Below are positions 55,336-63,584 of a DNA stretch of 64,000 nt, one piece after another. The notes under the pieces were generated by a model, which saw only the letters and a program-made list of their open reading frames with translations, was not told the DNA's origin and searched no databases. Position 1 is the first letter of the stretch, and every line of letters begins with the position of its first letter. The stretch is taken from NCBI RefSeq assembly GCF_009811555.1, contig NZ_BLIN01000005.1, positions 1,187,501 through 1,251,500 on the forward strand, read 5' to 3'. A program made the position numbers and the translations under genes. The stretch comes from Streptomyces caniferus. GTDB taxonomy: Bacteria; Actinomycetota; Actinomycetes; Streptomycetales; Streptomycetaceae.

Positions 55336-56799
55336 ATGCCGTCCCCTCTCTTCGCGGATCACCCAGCCGACCGGCCCCCCGAGCGCGACACGGTCGAGTC
55401 ACTCATCACGCGGGCCCGCCGCCTGCGCGGTGACCTCGATGCGGTGCGCAGGGAGTCCGCGGCGGACACCGGCCTCGCCACCGACCCGCAGCTGCGCTGG
55501 CAGCGGGCGCTGTGCGATCTCGCGGTGCATCACCTCGACGACCTCGGAGGCCATCTCGACCAGCTGAGAGAGGGCCTGCCCGCCGAGAGCACGGACGCGG
55601 CCGCGCCGGAGGCCGAGCCGCCGGCCGTGCCGGAGCCCGCGGCCCCGGAGCGCGGCTCGCTGCTGCGCCGGGTGGGCAGCGCCGAGTGGAACCTGCTCAC
55701 CGACGAGGTCAGCTGGTCCGACGAGCTGTTCGCGATGTTCGGCAGGGCGCCGTCCGACGGCCCGCTCACCCTCGACGAGCTGCCGTCCCTGGTCCACGCC
55801 GACGACCAGGAGGGGCTGGCCACGATGGTCACCGACTGTCTGGTGGACGGCCGCCCGATCGACGGCGAATTCCGCATCGTGCGCCCGGACGCGAGTCTGC
55901 GCACGGTGCACATGGTGGGCGAGCCGGTGCTCGACGCCGACGGCAGTACCGCCTGTATGTGGGCCGTGCTGCGGGACGTCAGTGAGCTGCGCCGCAGCCA
56001 GCAGGCGGTGCGCGAGACCCGTGACTCGCTGCACCGTGAGCGGCATATCGCGCAGACCGAGCACCGGCTTGCGGTCGAGCTGCAGGAAGCCGTGCTGCCC
56101 CCGTGGCGCGGCTCCCTGCGGTTCCCGCAAGGCGGCCCGGTCGCCCTCGACCTCGCCGGGCGCTATCTGCCGTCCGCCACCCACGCCCTGATCGGCGGCG
56201 GCTGGTACGACGCACTACAACTCCCGGACGGCACCACGCTGTTGAGCGTAGGTGATCTCACCGGTCATGGCGCCACCGCCACGTCCGGGATGGCGATGGT
56301 GCTCGGGGCGCTGCGCGGTATGGCGGTCGCCGGACACCGGCCGGGCCCCCTGATGTGCTTCCTCAACCAACTGCTGGACACCGCCGCCCAGCCGGCGCTG
56401 GGCAGCGCGCTCTGCGGCCGCTTCGACCCCGCCGCACGGACCCTGGAGTGGTCCCAGGCCGGGCACCCCGCACCGCTGCTGTTCCGCAACGGCACGGGCC
56501 GCGCGCTGGACCCGCCCGAGGGCGTCCTGCTCGGGGCGACCTCGGGCGCGGCCTACACCCAGCGCACCGAGCAACTGGAGCCCGGTGACCTGCTCGTCCT
56601 GCACACCGATGGCCTCGTCCCGCGCCGTACCCATGGCGCGCAAGTCCCTCACGAGGGCACCGAACGGCTCCTCGCCCTGGCGCCGCGGTTCCTCGCGGCC
56701 CGCAGCGCGCAGGACGGCGTCCGCATCGTCGTCGAGGAGTTCGGCAACGCCGAGCGCGAGGACGACGCATGCGTACTGGTCGCCAGGGTCGGCGACTGA
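55336..56799 (+). CDS. PAS-SpoIIE (PP2C) protein with a changed metal site
   Basis: The 487-residue protein has an N-terminal helical region, a PAS domain (about 115-225: RRVGSAEWNLLTDEVSWSDELF, MWAVLRDVSELRRSQ), a short coiled coil and a SpoIIE-type PP2C domain (from 250: ELQEAVLPPWRG). In active members the motif GGDWYD supplies a metal-binding Asp; here it is GGGWYD, with Gly289. The second site, GDLTGHG with Asp307, is kept, as are QAGHPAPLL and LHTDGLVPRR. Either activity is reduced or it is a regulatory pseudophosphatase. Such proteins control anti-sigma-factor antagonists. CGGAG lies 7 bases before the ATG. Confidence 0.9.
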   Translation: MPSPLFADHPADRPPERDTVESLITRARRLRGDLDAVRRESAADTGLATDPQLRWQRALCDLAVHHLDDLGGHLDQLREGLPAESTDAAAPEAEPPAVPEPAAPERGSLLRRVGSAEWNLLTDEVSWSDELFAMFGRAPSDGPLTLDELPSLVHADDQEGLATMVTDCLVDGRPIDGEFRIVRPDASLRTVHMVGEPVLDADGSTACMWAVLRDVSELRRSQQAVRETRDSLHRERHIAQTEHRLAVELQEAVLPPWRGSLRFPQGGPVALDLAGRYLPSATHALIGGGWYDALQLPDGTTLLSVGDLTGHGATATSGMAMVLGALRGMAVAGHRPGPLMCFLNQLLDTAAQPALGSALCGRFDPAARTLEWSQAGHPAPLLFRNGTGRALDPPEGVLLGATSGAAYTQRTEQLEPGDLLVLHTDGLVPRRTHGAQVPHEGTERLLALAPRFLAARSAQDGVRIVVEEFGNAEREDDACVLVARVGD

Positions 56800-56920
56800 C
56801 GCACCCCGTGACAGCGGAGGGCGGACCGGCGCACCCGGAGCCGGTCGCCCCGGAGGCGTCGGCGGGCGAACTGCCGGCCGACGGGTGAGACAGCGAGGCC
56901 GAACAGGACGCCTCCCCTAG

Positions 56921-57080
56921 GGGGTGTCTCTTCGATCTGCGTGGATCAGCCTGCGGCGTCTGGTGCCGTGCATGGCAAGGCGGAGCGTCTCCCGCGGACT
57001 GGGTGTCCGTGGGTGAGGCGACAACGCCGCCAGGTGCGGTGCCAGACGTCGCAGGCCCACGGAGATCGGAGAGACACCCC
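56921..57080. mobile_element. MITE-like element, 160 bp, CTAG-flanked
   Basis: The ends are 24-base inverted repeats (56921-56944 and 57057-57080) with two mismatches, beginning GGGGTGTCTC. The inner part is also largely palindromic. CTAG flanks both sides (56917-56920, 57081-57084), fitting a 4-bp target duplication of the YTAR type made by some IS5-family transposases. No transposase is encoded. It lies between the convergent SpoIIE-like and TPR regulator genes and may also act as their terminator. Confidence 0.8.
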
Positions 57081-57124
57081 CTAGGGATGACGCACCGTCA
57101 CGCTCCGCCCCGCCGCCCTCCTCC

Positions 57125-58654
57125 TCAGGCCGAGAAGTTCCCTCCGAGACCCGATCCGATGCCGGGGCCGAGACCCGACCCCTTGGTCTTGGGCTTTGCC
57201 TTCGGCAGGACATGCTGGATCTCCTCGCGCAGGTCCTGGATCTTGCCGTGGTTCGCGTACTGCCCCGTGAGCCGGAACATCTCGCGGAGCCGGTCCCAGG
57301 TGCGGTGCGAGGAGTTCTCCCCGATGGACACCAGCGCCAGCCGGGCGTAGCGGTCGGCCTGTTCGGGGTCGTTGCCGATGAAGCAGGCCGATGCCATCGA
57401 GATGTAGTCGAAGATCTGCGACCGCTGGCGGCCGTTCTCCCGTAGCCGCAGCGCCCGCGTGGCGTGGTGCTGGGCGATCCTGGCGGCCGACGGATCGTGA
57501 TCGGCGAGCGTACGGAACGCCAGTGCCTGCATGCCGTGCAGATCCGCCTCGTCGAACATCTGCATCCAGCTCGGTGGCGGCACATCGCCCTTGTCCGAGA
57601 CGAAGAGCTCCTCCGCCTCGCCCAAGGTGCGGCGCATCGCCTGGCCGTGGCCCTTGGACGCCTGCGCCCAGGCCTCGATGGTGTGCAGCATGGCGCGGGT
57701 GCGCGGCAGGGTTTCCTCGCCGGAGCCGGACTTGGCCAGCTTCATCAGATCCAGCGCATCGTCGGGGCGGCCCAGATGCACCATCTGGCGAGCGGCACGG
57801 GAGAGCGCCTCGCCGGCGCGCGGGCGGTCGCCGCCCTCGCGCGCCGCATGGGCGGCGATGATGAAGTACTTCTGGGCGGTGGGCTCCAGGCCCACGTCAT
57901 GGGACATCCAGCCGGCCAGCACCGCCAGGTTGGCGGCCACCCCCCACAGCCTGCGCTGCAGATGATCGGGGTGGCGGTAGGCGAGCATGCCGCCGACCTC
58001 GTTGAGCTGGCCCACCACGGCCTTGCGCTGCAGCCCGCCCCCGCGGGCCGCGTCCCAGGCGCGGAACACCTCGACCGAGCGCTCCAGCGCATCGATCTCC
58101 TGTGAGCCCACGGGGGCCGCCTCGTAGCGGTCGAGGCCGATCTGGTCGAGTTCGTCGAGGGAATCGGAGGCGTACGGGTCGGGGTGGCGTGCGGCGCCGG
58201 CCGGGGCCGGGTCGGTGTGCAGCCAGTCGTACATGGCGCCGGTGAGTGCGGAGCCCGCGGCGAGTGCGGCGCCCGCACCCACCAAGCCGCGTCGGTTGAG
58301 CATGAGGTCCATTCCCGTGAATTCCGTGAGGACCGCAGCGGTCCGTTCGGGAGCCCACGGCAGACCGTCCATGGCCTGCCGCTTCCCCGAGCGACCGGTT
58401 CTTGCGAACCCGAGATCCTCGATGGTTACGACACGGCCGAGGCGCTCGGTGAACAGGGAAGCCAGGACCTTGGGCACCGGATCGCGCGGGGTCTCCCCCA
58501 TGTCGATCCAGCGCCGCACTCGCGAGGTGTCGGTCGCCAGCTGCGGATGCCCCATGGCCGCCGCCTGCCGGTTGACCAGTCTCGCCAGCTCTCCTTTGGA
58601 CCATCCGGCCAGGCCGAAAAGGTCCGCGAGACGGGTGTTCGGCTGCCTGTCCAC
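57125..58654 (-). CDS. TPR developmental regulator (NsdA/ORF1590-like)
   Basis: The 509-residue protein has an N-terminal helix-turn-helix-like segment (LADLFGLAGWSKGELARLVNRQ, TDTSRVRRWIDMGETPRDPVP), a hydrophobic patch at about 155-175 (GLVGAGAALAAGSALTGAMYDWL) and a long TPR-like region (AANLAVLAGWMSHDVGL, RAARQMVHLGRPDDALDLMKLA, ATRALRLRENGRQRSQIFDY). This is the layout of Streptomyces proteins such as NsdA and the S. griseus ORF1590 sporulation product. The GTG at 58654 was chosen by codon use; an in-frame ATG at 58717 would give 530 residues, close to ORF1590, which is known for two starts. The exact orthologue cannot be decided by eye. Confidence 0.85.
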   Translation of the reverse strand: MDRQPNTRLADLFGLAGWSKGELARLVNRQAAAMGHPQLATDTSRVRRWIDMGETPRDPVPKVLASLFTERLGRVVTIEDLGFARTGRSGKRQAMDGLPWAPERTAAVLTEFTGMDLMLNRRGLVGAGAALAAGSALTGAMYDWLHTDPAPAGAARHPDPYASDSLDELDQIGLDRYEAAPVGSQEIDALERSVEVFRAWDAARGGGLQRKAVVGQLNEVGGMLAYRHPDHLQRRLWGVAANLAVLAGWMSHDVGLEPTAQKYFIIAAHAAREGGDRPRAGEALSRAARQMVHLGRPDDALDLMKLAKSGSGEETLPRTRAMLHTIEAWAQASKGHGQAMRRTLGEAEELFVSDKGDVPPPSWMQMFDEADLHGMQALAFRTLADHDPSAARIAQHHATRALRLRENGRQRSQIFDYISMASACFIGNDPEQADRYARLALVSIGENSSHRTWDRLREMFRLTGQYANHGKIQDLREEIQHVLPKAKPKTKGSGLGPGIGSGLGGNFSA

Positions 58655-58939
58655 GTCAAGCCCCCAGGTTCCTCGACTGAGTTGACAGTAACGGCCGCTG
58701 ACATGGGCTGTGGTCATTCGCCAGGGTTCGCCAGGGTGCGCCAGATGGTCTGCCACCCGCAGTCACGTGTTCTGTAGATATGCCGCCCCCGGCCTGGTGG
58801 CGGGACCGCATTCCCCAGGGTGCGCGCCCTTCACAGGGACCCTGGATCGGCCTCCTGCACGGGGCCCGTTCACGGGTTCCCACCACCGGGCCGGGGAGCG
58901 CACGCAACTCGCCGGCGCACGAAGGGATCTGTTTCACCC

Positions 58940-60073
58940 ATGTATGCAGCATCGTCCGCCGTGACCGCCCCCACCCGGCCGTACCGCCCGCACCCCACCG
59001 GAAGCGGGCCGTATCTCGACCCCTCCCCTTCCGCGGGGGCGGTCACCGGTCTTCCCGGCGGCCGTACCCGGCGGATGCAGGGGACGAGCTCCCAACCGCT
59101 CAGCGGGAGACTCGACTTGTCCGGCCCCCAGGGCGCCCAGTTGCGCGCCGCCGTCGCCTCGGTCCAGCGGATCTGCCCGGAGTTCAACCCGGTGCAGGTG
59201 CTGCGCCGCAGCAGCAGGTCCGTCCTTCTCGTCGGCACGACAGGCCGGATGACCGCGGTCGCCAAGTGTTTACTGGACCATTCCCCCGCCTGGGCGGAGA
59301 GGTTCCGGCAGGAAATAAGTGCATACCGCGCATTCGTCCGGCATCGTCCGCCGGTTCGGGTGCCGCGGCTGGTGGCGGCCGATCCCGACAACTGCACCCT
59401 GATCGTGGAGCGGATGCCCGGCCGGGTCGCGGCGCTGACCCGGCACCCGTCCGAGGCGCCGCCCCGTGCGGACGTACGGGCCGCGCTCAGCGCGATCTGC
59501 CGGATCAACCTCTGGCGTCCGCCGGCCGGGCTGTTCGACGCCCCGCTGGACTACGCGGGCCGGATCGGCCGGTACCACGACCTGGGGCTGCTGACCGACC
59601 GGGACCTCGGTGACCTGCAGAAACTGGTGCACGGCCTGTCGCATACGCAGGGCCAGTTCTGCCACGGCGATGCGCTGCTGAACAATGTGCTGCTCTCCCC
59701 CGCGGGTCCGGTCCTGCTGGACTGGGACAGCGCGGGCTGGTACCTGCCGGGCTACGATCTGGCGACCCTGTGGTCCGTGCTCGGCGACGCACCGGTGGCC
59801 CGTCGGCACATCAGCCAGCTCGCCCAGAACGCGGGACCGGCCTCGCGGGACGCCTTCCTGGTGAATCTGATGCTGGTGCTCACCCGCGAGATCCGACGTT
59901 ACGAAACCGCGGTCCAACGGACCATGCGCGAACCCACGCCGACGGGGACACCGGGCCCGGGACTGCCCGGCGTGCCTGCGGCGGGCGAGGAGCAGCGGCT
60001 GCTCCTGCGCCGGCTGCACGACGACTGCCAGATGGCGCGCCGTGCGGTACGGGCGGCGGTCGGCACCCGCTGA
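58940..60073 (+). CDS. Aminoglycoside-phosphotransferase-fold kinase with TTA codon
   Basis: The 377-residue protein is a choline/aminoglycoside kinase-like enzyme. The nucleotide lobe is near [17 protein letters not shown]. The catalytic loop has [13 protein letters not shown] (His242, Asp244) and the metal-binding Asp261 lies in [10 protein letters not shown]. Substrate is unknown; resistance is not implied. Codon 111 (59270-59272) is TTA, so translation should depend on the bldA tRNA and occur late in development. Its divergent neighbour is a TPR developmental regulator. Only a distant GAAGGG precedes the ATG at 58940. A hairpin at 60119-60155 follows. Confidence 0.88.
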   Translation: MYAASSAVTAPTRPYRPHPTGSGPYLDPSPSAGAVTGLPGGRTRRMQGTSSQPLSGRLDLSGPQGAQLRAAVASVQRICPEFNPVQVLRRSSRSVLLVGTTGRMTAVAKCLLDHSPAWAERFRQEISAYRAFVRHRPPVRVPRLVAADPDNCTLIVERMPGRVAALTRHPSEAPPRADVRAALSAICRINLWRPPAGLFDAPLDYAGRIGRYHDLGLLTDRDLGDLQKLVHGLSHTQGQFCHGDALLNNVLLSPAGPVLLDWDSAGWYLPGYDLATLWSVLGDAPVARRHISQLAQNAGPASRDAFLVNLMLVLTREIRRYETAVQRTMREPTPTGTPGPGLPGVPAAGEEQRLLLRRLHDDCQMARRAVRAAVGTR

Positions 60074-60118
60074 CCGTCGAACAGGTGCCGGAGATCACCG
60101 GCACCGCAAGGGGGGACC

Positions 60119-60155
60119 GTGAGCGGCGCGCCCGGGTACGGGGTGCGCCGCTCAC
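60119..60155 (+). terminator. Terminator after the kinase-like gene
   Basis: Perfect 11-base arms GTGAGCGGCGC (60119-60129) and GCGCCGCTCAC (60145-60155) flank a 15-base loop, 45 bases past the stop codon. Confidence 0.65.
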
Positions 60156-60351
60156 CCATGTGCGCCGGGCGGCCGGCACCCCTCCCCCGGCCGTCCGGAC
60201 GGCTTGCCCTCCCCTGGCCGTCCGGCTTCGACACCCTCGTCCGAGTCAGGTCATTGGTCCATTCCACTGACGCCTCGCAGGCCGGGCACCTGTCCGGGAA
60301 AGCTCCTCTGGAGATGCCCTGACATGCGGAATCCCGATACGGCACGGTGAT

Positions 60352-60378
60352 TGACGGACCCTCGGCAAACGTATAGCT
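60352..60378 (+). promoter_or_regulatory. Possible promoter of the amidase gene
   Basis: TTGACG (60352-60357) is followed after 15 bases by TATAGC (60373-60378). The spacing is short for a housekeeping promoter. The leader would be about 90 bases. Confidence 0.3.
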
Positions 60379-60477
60379 CTAAGCCGACGGGGGCTCTAGT
60401 CTCGGGTCCCGCCCGTGCGGCCGTTTGCGCACCCACCGTCACACCGCCCCGGCTCGGGCCGGCTCGAGGAGGTTGCT

Positions 60478-62484
60478 TTGCGAGGATCCGCCCCGGAAGA
60501 CGAGAAGAGATTCCACCGCCCCGCCCTGCGCAGATCCGTCACCGCCGTGGCAGCGGCGGTCCTGCTGCTGCCGCTCTCGGGGACGCCGTCCGCACAGGCC
60601 GGCCAGCCCCGGTCGGATGCTCTGCAGCGGGCCTTCACCGAGGCCGCCGCCCGCTTCCATGTGCCGCGCAGTGTGCTGCTCGGGGTCTCGTACCTGGAGT
60701 CCCGCTGGGACAGCCATGGCGGCGCGCCCAGCGTCTCCGGGGGCTACGGTCCGATGCATCTGACCGACACCCGCACCGCGCTGACGCGCGCGCCGGAGTT
60801 CAGCCAGGGCACCGAGGACGCCCGGGGCGACGGCGCACGGCCGACCAAGCGGGTGCCGGCCGAGGCCGCGAAGCGGGCCGCGCTGCCCGCCCAACTCCCC
60901 GCCCGGCTGCGGACCTTGACGACGGCCGCCACGCTGGCCGGCCTCCCGGCCGAGCGGCTGCGCACCGACCCCGCGGCGAATGTCCTCGGCGGAGCGGCAC
61001 TGCTCGCCACCGAGCAGCGCAAGCTGGGGCACTCCGCCGGCGGCGACCCGGCACAGTGGTACGAGGCGGTGGCGCGCTACGGCGGCCAGGACAACATGCG
61101 TGGCGGCCGGGCCTTCGCGGACGAGGTGTACGACGTGCTGCGCCGGGGCCAGACGCGGACGACCGATGCGGGACAGCGGGTCACGCTGGCCGCCTCGCCG
61201 GAGCTGGCCCCCGACGCCACACAGCAGAAACGTCTCGGCGCGCCGGCCACGAAGGCATCGCCCGGACGGGCCGAACGCAAGCCGGAGTGCCCGCAGCACG
61301 TCGCCTGCGAGTCCGTTCCGGCACCGTACGAGGAGTTCGGAGACGGCGACTACGGCAATCACGACAAGGCGGACCGGCCCGAGGACATGCGGGTCAGCAC
61401 CATCGCCATCCATGACACCGAGGGCTCATGGGAGACGACGCTCAAGCTGATCAAGGACCCGACCTATGTGTCCTGGCACTACACCATCCGCTCCTCGGAC
61501 GGTCTGATCGCCCAGCATGTGCCGACCAAGGACGTCGCCTGGCACGCGGGCAACTGGTACATCAACTCGCACTCCGTCGGCATCGAGCACGAGGGCTTCC
61601 TCGCCGCGCCGGACGCCTGGTACACGGAGGCGATGTACCGCACCTCGGCCCGGCTGGTGAAGTATCTGAGCCGCAAGTACGACGTGCCGCTCGACCGGCA
61701 GCACATCCTGGGCCACGACAACGTTCCCGGTACCACCACGGCCACGATCCCCGGCATGCACACCGACCCCGGCCCGTACTGGGACTGGGCGCACTACTTC
61801 TCCCTGCTGGGCAAGCCGTTCAAGGCCGCCTCGGGCACGCACGGCGGGCTGGTCACCATCCGCCCGGACTACGACCGCAACAAGCCGGTGTACACGGGCT
61901 GCGAGAAGGCCGGCGACACCTGCGCGCCGCACGGTTCCGCGGCGGTCCGGCTGTACACCGCGCCGGACGCGAGCGCACCGTTGGTCAAGGACGTCGGACT
62001 GCACCCGGACGGCAGCGACTCGACCACGGGCGTGAACGACACCGGTGCCCGTGCCTCGACCGGCCAGCGGTTCGCGGTGGCGGGCCGGTCCGGTGACTGG
62101 ACGGCGATCTGGTACCTCGGGCAGAAGGCGTGGTTCCGCAACCCGCACCACGCGCCGACGGCGGTGAACGCCGAGGGGATGATCGCCACGCCGAAGGCCG
62201 GCCGGGAGGAGATCCCGGTCTACGGCCGCGCGTACCCGGAGAAGGAGGCCTACCCGGACGGGGTGCCGTACCAGACGGTCTCCGCCCTGCCGTACAAGCT
62301 CGCCGCCGGCCAGAAGTACGCGGTCGGGGACCGGATGGCGGGCGACTACTTCTACGCGCCGACCTTCGATCTCTCCAAGCACGCGATCGTGCGCGGCGAG
62401 GACGTCTACTACGAGATCCAGCTCGGGCACCGGGTCGGCTACGTGCGGGCGGCCGACGTCGATGTGCGCCGCTCGGGTTCCTAG
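60478..62484 (+). CDS. Secreted peptidoglycan hydrolase: lytic-transglycosylase-like plus amidase_2
   Basis: The 668-residue protein has a signal peptide (RRSVTAVAAAVLLLPLSG, cleavage after AQA). Residues about 45-220 resemble a goose-lysozyme/SLT fold: FHVPRSVLLGVSYLESRW with the likely catalytic Glu, then GGYGPMHLTD and WYEAVARYGGQDN. Residues about 300-450 are an N-acetylmuramoyl-L-alanine amidase (PGRP/amidase_2) with zinc ligands in IAIHDTEG and GMHTDPGPYWDW, plus WHYTIRSSDGLIAQHV. The C-terminal third is SH3-like. The enzyme should cut both glycan and stem peptide bonds outside the cell. The start is TTG at 60478 because GAGGAGG lies 5 bases upstream. Confidence 0.9.
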   Translation: MRGSAPEDEKRFHRPALRRSVTAVAAAVLLLPLSGTPSAQAGQPRSDALQRAFTEAAARFHVPRSVLLGVSYLESRWDSHGGAPSVSGGYGPMHLTDTRTALTRAPEFSQGTEDARGDGARPTKRVPAEAAKRAALPAQLPARLRTLTTAATLAGLPAERLRTDPAANVLGGAALLATEQRKLGHSAGGDPAQWYEAVARYGGQDNMRGGRAFADEVYDVLRRGQTRTTDAGQRVTLAASPELAPDATQQKRLGAPATKASPGRAERKPECPQHVACESVPAPYEEFGDGDYGNHDKADRPEDMRVSTIAIHDTEGSWETTLKLIKDPTYVSWHYTIRSSDGLIAQHVPTKDVAWHAGNWYINSHSVGIEHEGFLAAPDAWYTEAMYRTSARLVKYLSRKYDVPLDRQHILGHDNVPGTTTATIPGMHTDPGPYWDWAHYFSLLGKPFKAASGTHGGLVTIRPDYDRNKPVYTGCEKAGDTCAPHGSAAVRLYTAPDASAPLVKDVGLHPDGSDSTTGVNDTGARASTGQRFAVAGRSGDWTAIWYLGQKAWFRNPHHAPTAVNAEGMIATPKAGREEIPVYGRAYPEKEAYPDGVPYQTVSALPYKLAAGQKYAVGDRMAGDYFYAPTFDLSKHAIVRGEDVYYEIQLGHRVGYVRAADVDVRRSGS

Positions 62485-62512
62485 GCCCGCTCGCGCACCG
62501 ATCGGGTGAGCG

Positions 62513-62554
62513 CGTCGCGCCCGGTGGACGGACTTCCGTCCACCGGGCGCGACG
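62513..62554. terminator. Strong bidirectional terminator
   Basis: Perfect 19-base arms (62513-62531 and 62536-62554) with an ACTT loop lie between the convergent amidase gene and the gene at 62582-63082. Confidence 0.85.
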
Positions 62555-62581
62555 GTGTCCGCTCCGGTGCCGCGCCGGGGC

Positions 62582-63082
62582 TCAGCCCTGCTGGAAGAGC
62601 TCGGCCGGCAGCGGCTTGAGCAGCGCGTAGAGATCGTCGGTGATCGGCCGGTCCCAGCTGGCGATGGTGACCAGCACGCCGTCGCTGCGGTCGAACTGGG
62701 CGCAGGAGATCCGGCTCTCCGAGCACTTGATGCGCTTGACGATCAGCAGGTTGTCCTCGTGCATCACGGGGGTGTCCTCGCTCTCGACGACCGTCACCGG
62801 CTCGTCGTTGCCGAGCGCCGCGAGCAGCTGGGCCACCTCGAAGGGCACCTGGTCGTCCTCCAGCTCGCGCGCGGGGGACCCCTCCGGCAGGTTGCCGATG
62901 ATCATCGCGGGGCCGCGGCCGCCGAACAGGTCGTAGCGGAGGAAGACGCCCTGGCAGCTCCCGTCGGGCGCGGGCAGCAGCCCGGCCCCGAGATTGCCCG
63001 GCCAGTCCCCGGGGTCCATGGCGAGGACGTCGAAGTCAGGCCCGGCGGGCGTGGCTGCGCTGCGGCGGCGGAGGAAGGACAT
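62582..63082 (-). CDS. Conserved hypothetical protein, small cytoplasmic
   Basis: The 166-residue protein is acidic and soluble, starting MSFLRRRSAA. Stretches such as DFDVLAMDPGDWPGNLGAGLLPAPDG and ISCAQFDRSDGVLVTIASWDRPI suggest a compact alpha/beta domain, but I recognise no family or active site. It lies alone after a strong terminator; the ATG at 63082 gives a sensible start, with a poor ribosome site. Confidence 0.8.
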   Translation of the reverse strand: MSFLRRRSAATPAGPDFDVLAMDPGDWPGNLGAGLLPAPDGSCQGVFLRYDLFGGRGPAMIIGNLPEGSPARELEDDQVPFEVAQLLAALGNDEPVTVVESEDTPVMHEDNLLIVKRIKCSESRISCAQFDRSDGVLVTIASWDRPITDDLYALLKPLPAELFQQG

Positions 63083-63179
63083 GCCGCCATCGTACGTGGC
63101 CCGGCCGGGCACGCGGCGCGGACGTCGGCGTGCGGGGCGTCCCGCGTACGGAGCCGCCGCCTCCTCTTGCCGGCGGTCG

Positions 63180-63575
63180 TTATGCCTGGTCGGCGAGTGC
63201 GCGCAGCCGGCGCAGCGCCTCGTCGGTCGCGTCATGCGGCACGAAGAGGTGATCGTGGTGGAAACCGGCGACGACATTGCAGCTGAGGCCGGCCTGGGCG
63301 AGTGCGGTGGCCACGGCGGCGGTCAGCCCGACCGCGTCCAGGGCGGAGTGCACCCGCAGGGTGATCCAGCCGGCGACGTAGTCGTACGCCAGGCCCGCAC
63401 GGTCGGCCTCCTCCTGAGGGACGACGAGGGTGCGGCCTTCGGGCTCGGCGACGGTGACCACCGGTGTCAGCCCGTCGGGGACCGCGCCGGGCACGGTCGT
63501 AAAGACAAAACGGCCCTCGTTCCGCTCGGGACGCATCCCGCTCAGCAGGGCCCGGAGATCGCGTTCGCCCGTCAT
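63180..63575 (-). CDS. ACT-domain protein
   Basis: The 131-residue protein has two ACT-like halves: an N-terminal part (RDLRALLSGMRPERNEGRFVF) and a C-terminal ACT fold (WITLRVHSALDAVGLTAAVATALAQAGLSCNVVAGFHHDHLFVPHD). ACT domains bind amino acids; this stand-alone type is common and of unknown role. The ATG at 63575 lies 9 bp after the stop of the CGNR gene, so the two are probably co-transcribed. Confidence 0.9.
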   Translation of the reverse strand: MTGERDLRALLSGMRPERNEGRFVFTTVPGAVPDGLTPVVTVAEPEGRTLVVPQEEADRAGLAYDYVAGWITLRVHSALDAVGLTAAVATALAQAGLSCNVVAGFHHDHLFVPHDATDEALRRLRALADQA

Positions 63576-63584
63576 GCCGCCACC

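Larger units (their letters stand above)
60074..60477. other. Intergenic region before the amidase gene
   Basis: This 404-bp stretch holds the terminator at 60119-60155, a possible promoter at 60352-60378 and the amidase ribosome site GAGGAGG (60466-60472). I looked for a c-di-AMP (ydaO) riboswitch, common before Streptomyces wall-lytic genes, and did not find its conserved blocks. Confidence 0.5.

Noticed and set aside
58940..60073. Aminoglycoside resistance gene
   Set aside because: Only the general kinase fold is visible; many Streptomyces proteins of this fold have other substrates.
60230..60477. c-di-AMP riboswitch before the peptidoglycan hydrolase gene
   Set aside because: The conserved ydaO blocks are not present; only a possible promoter and a ribosome site are seen.
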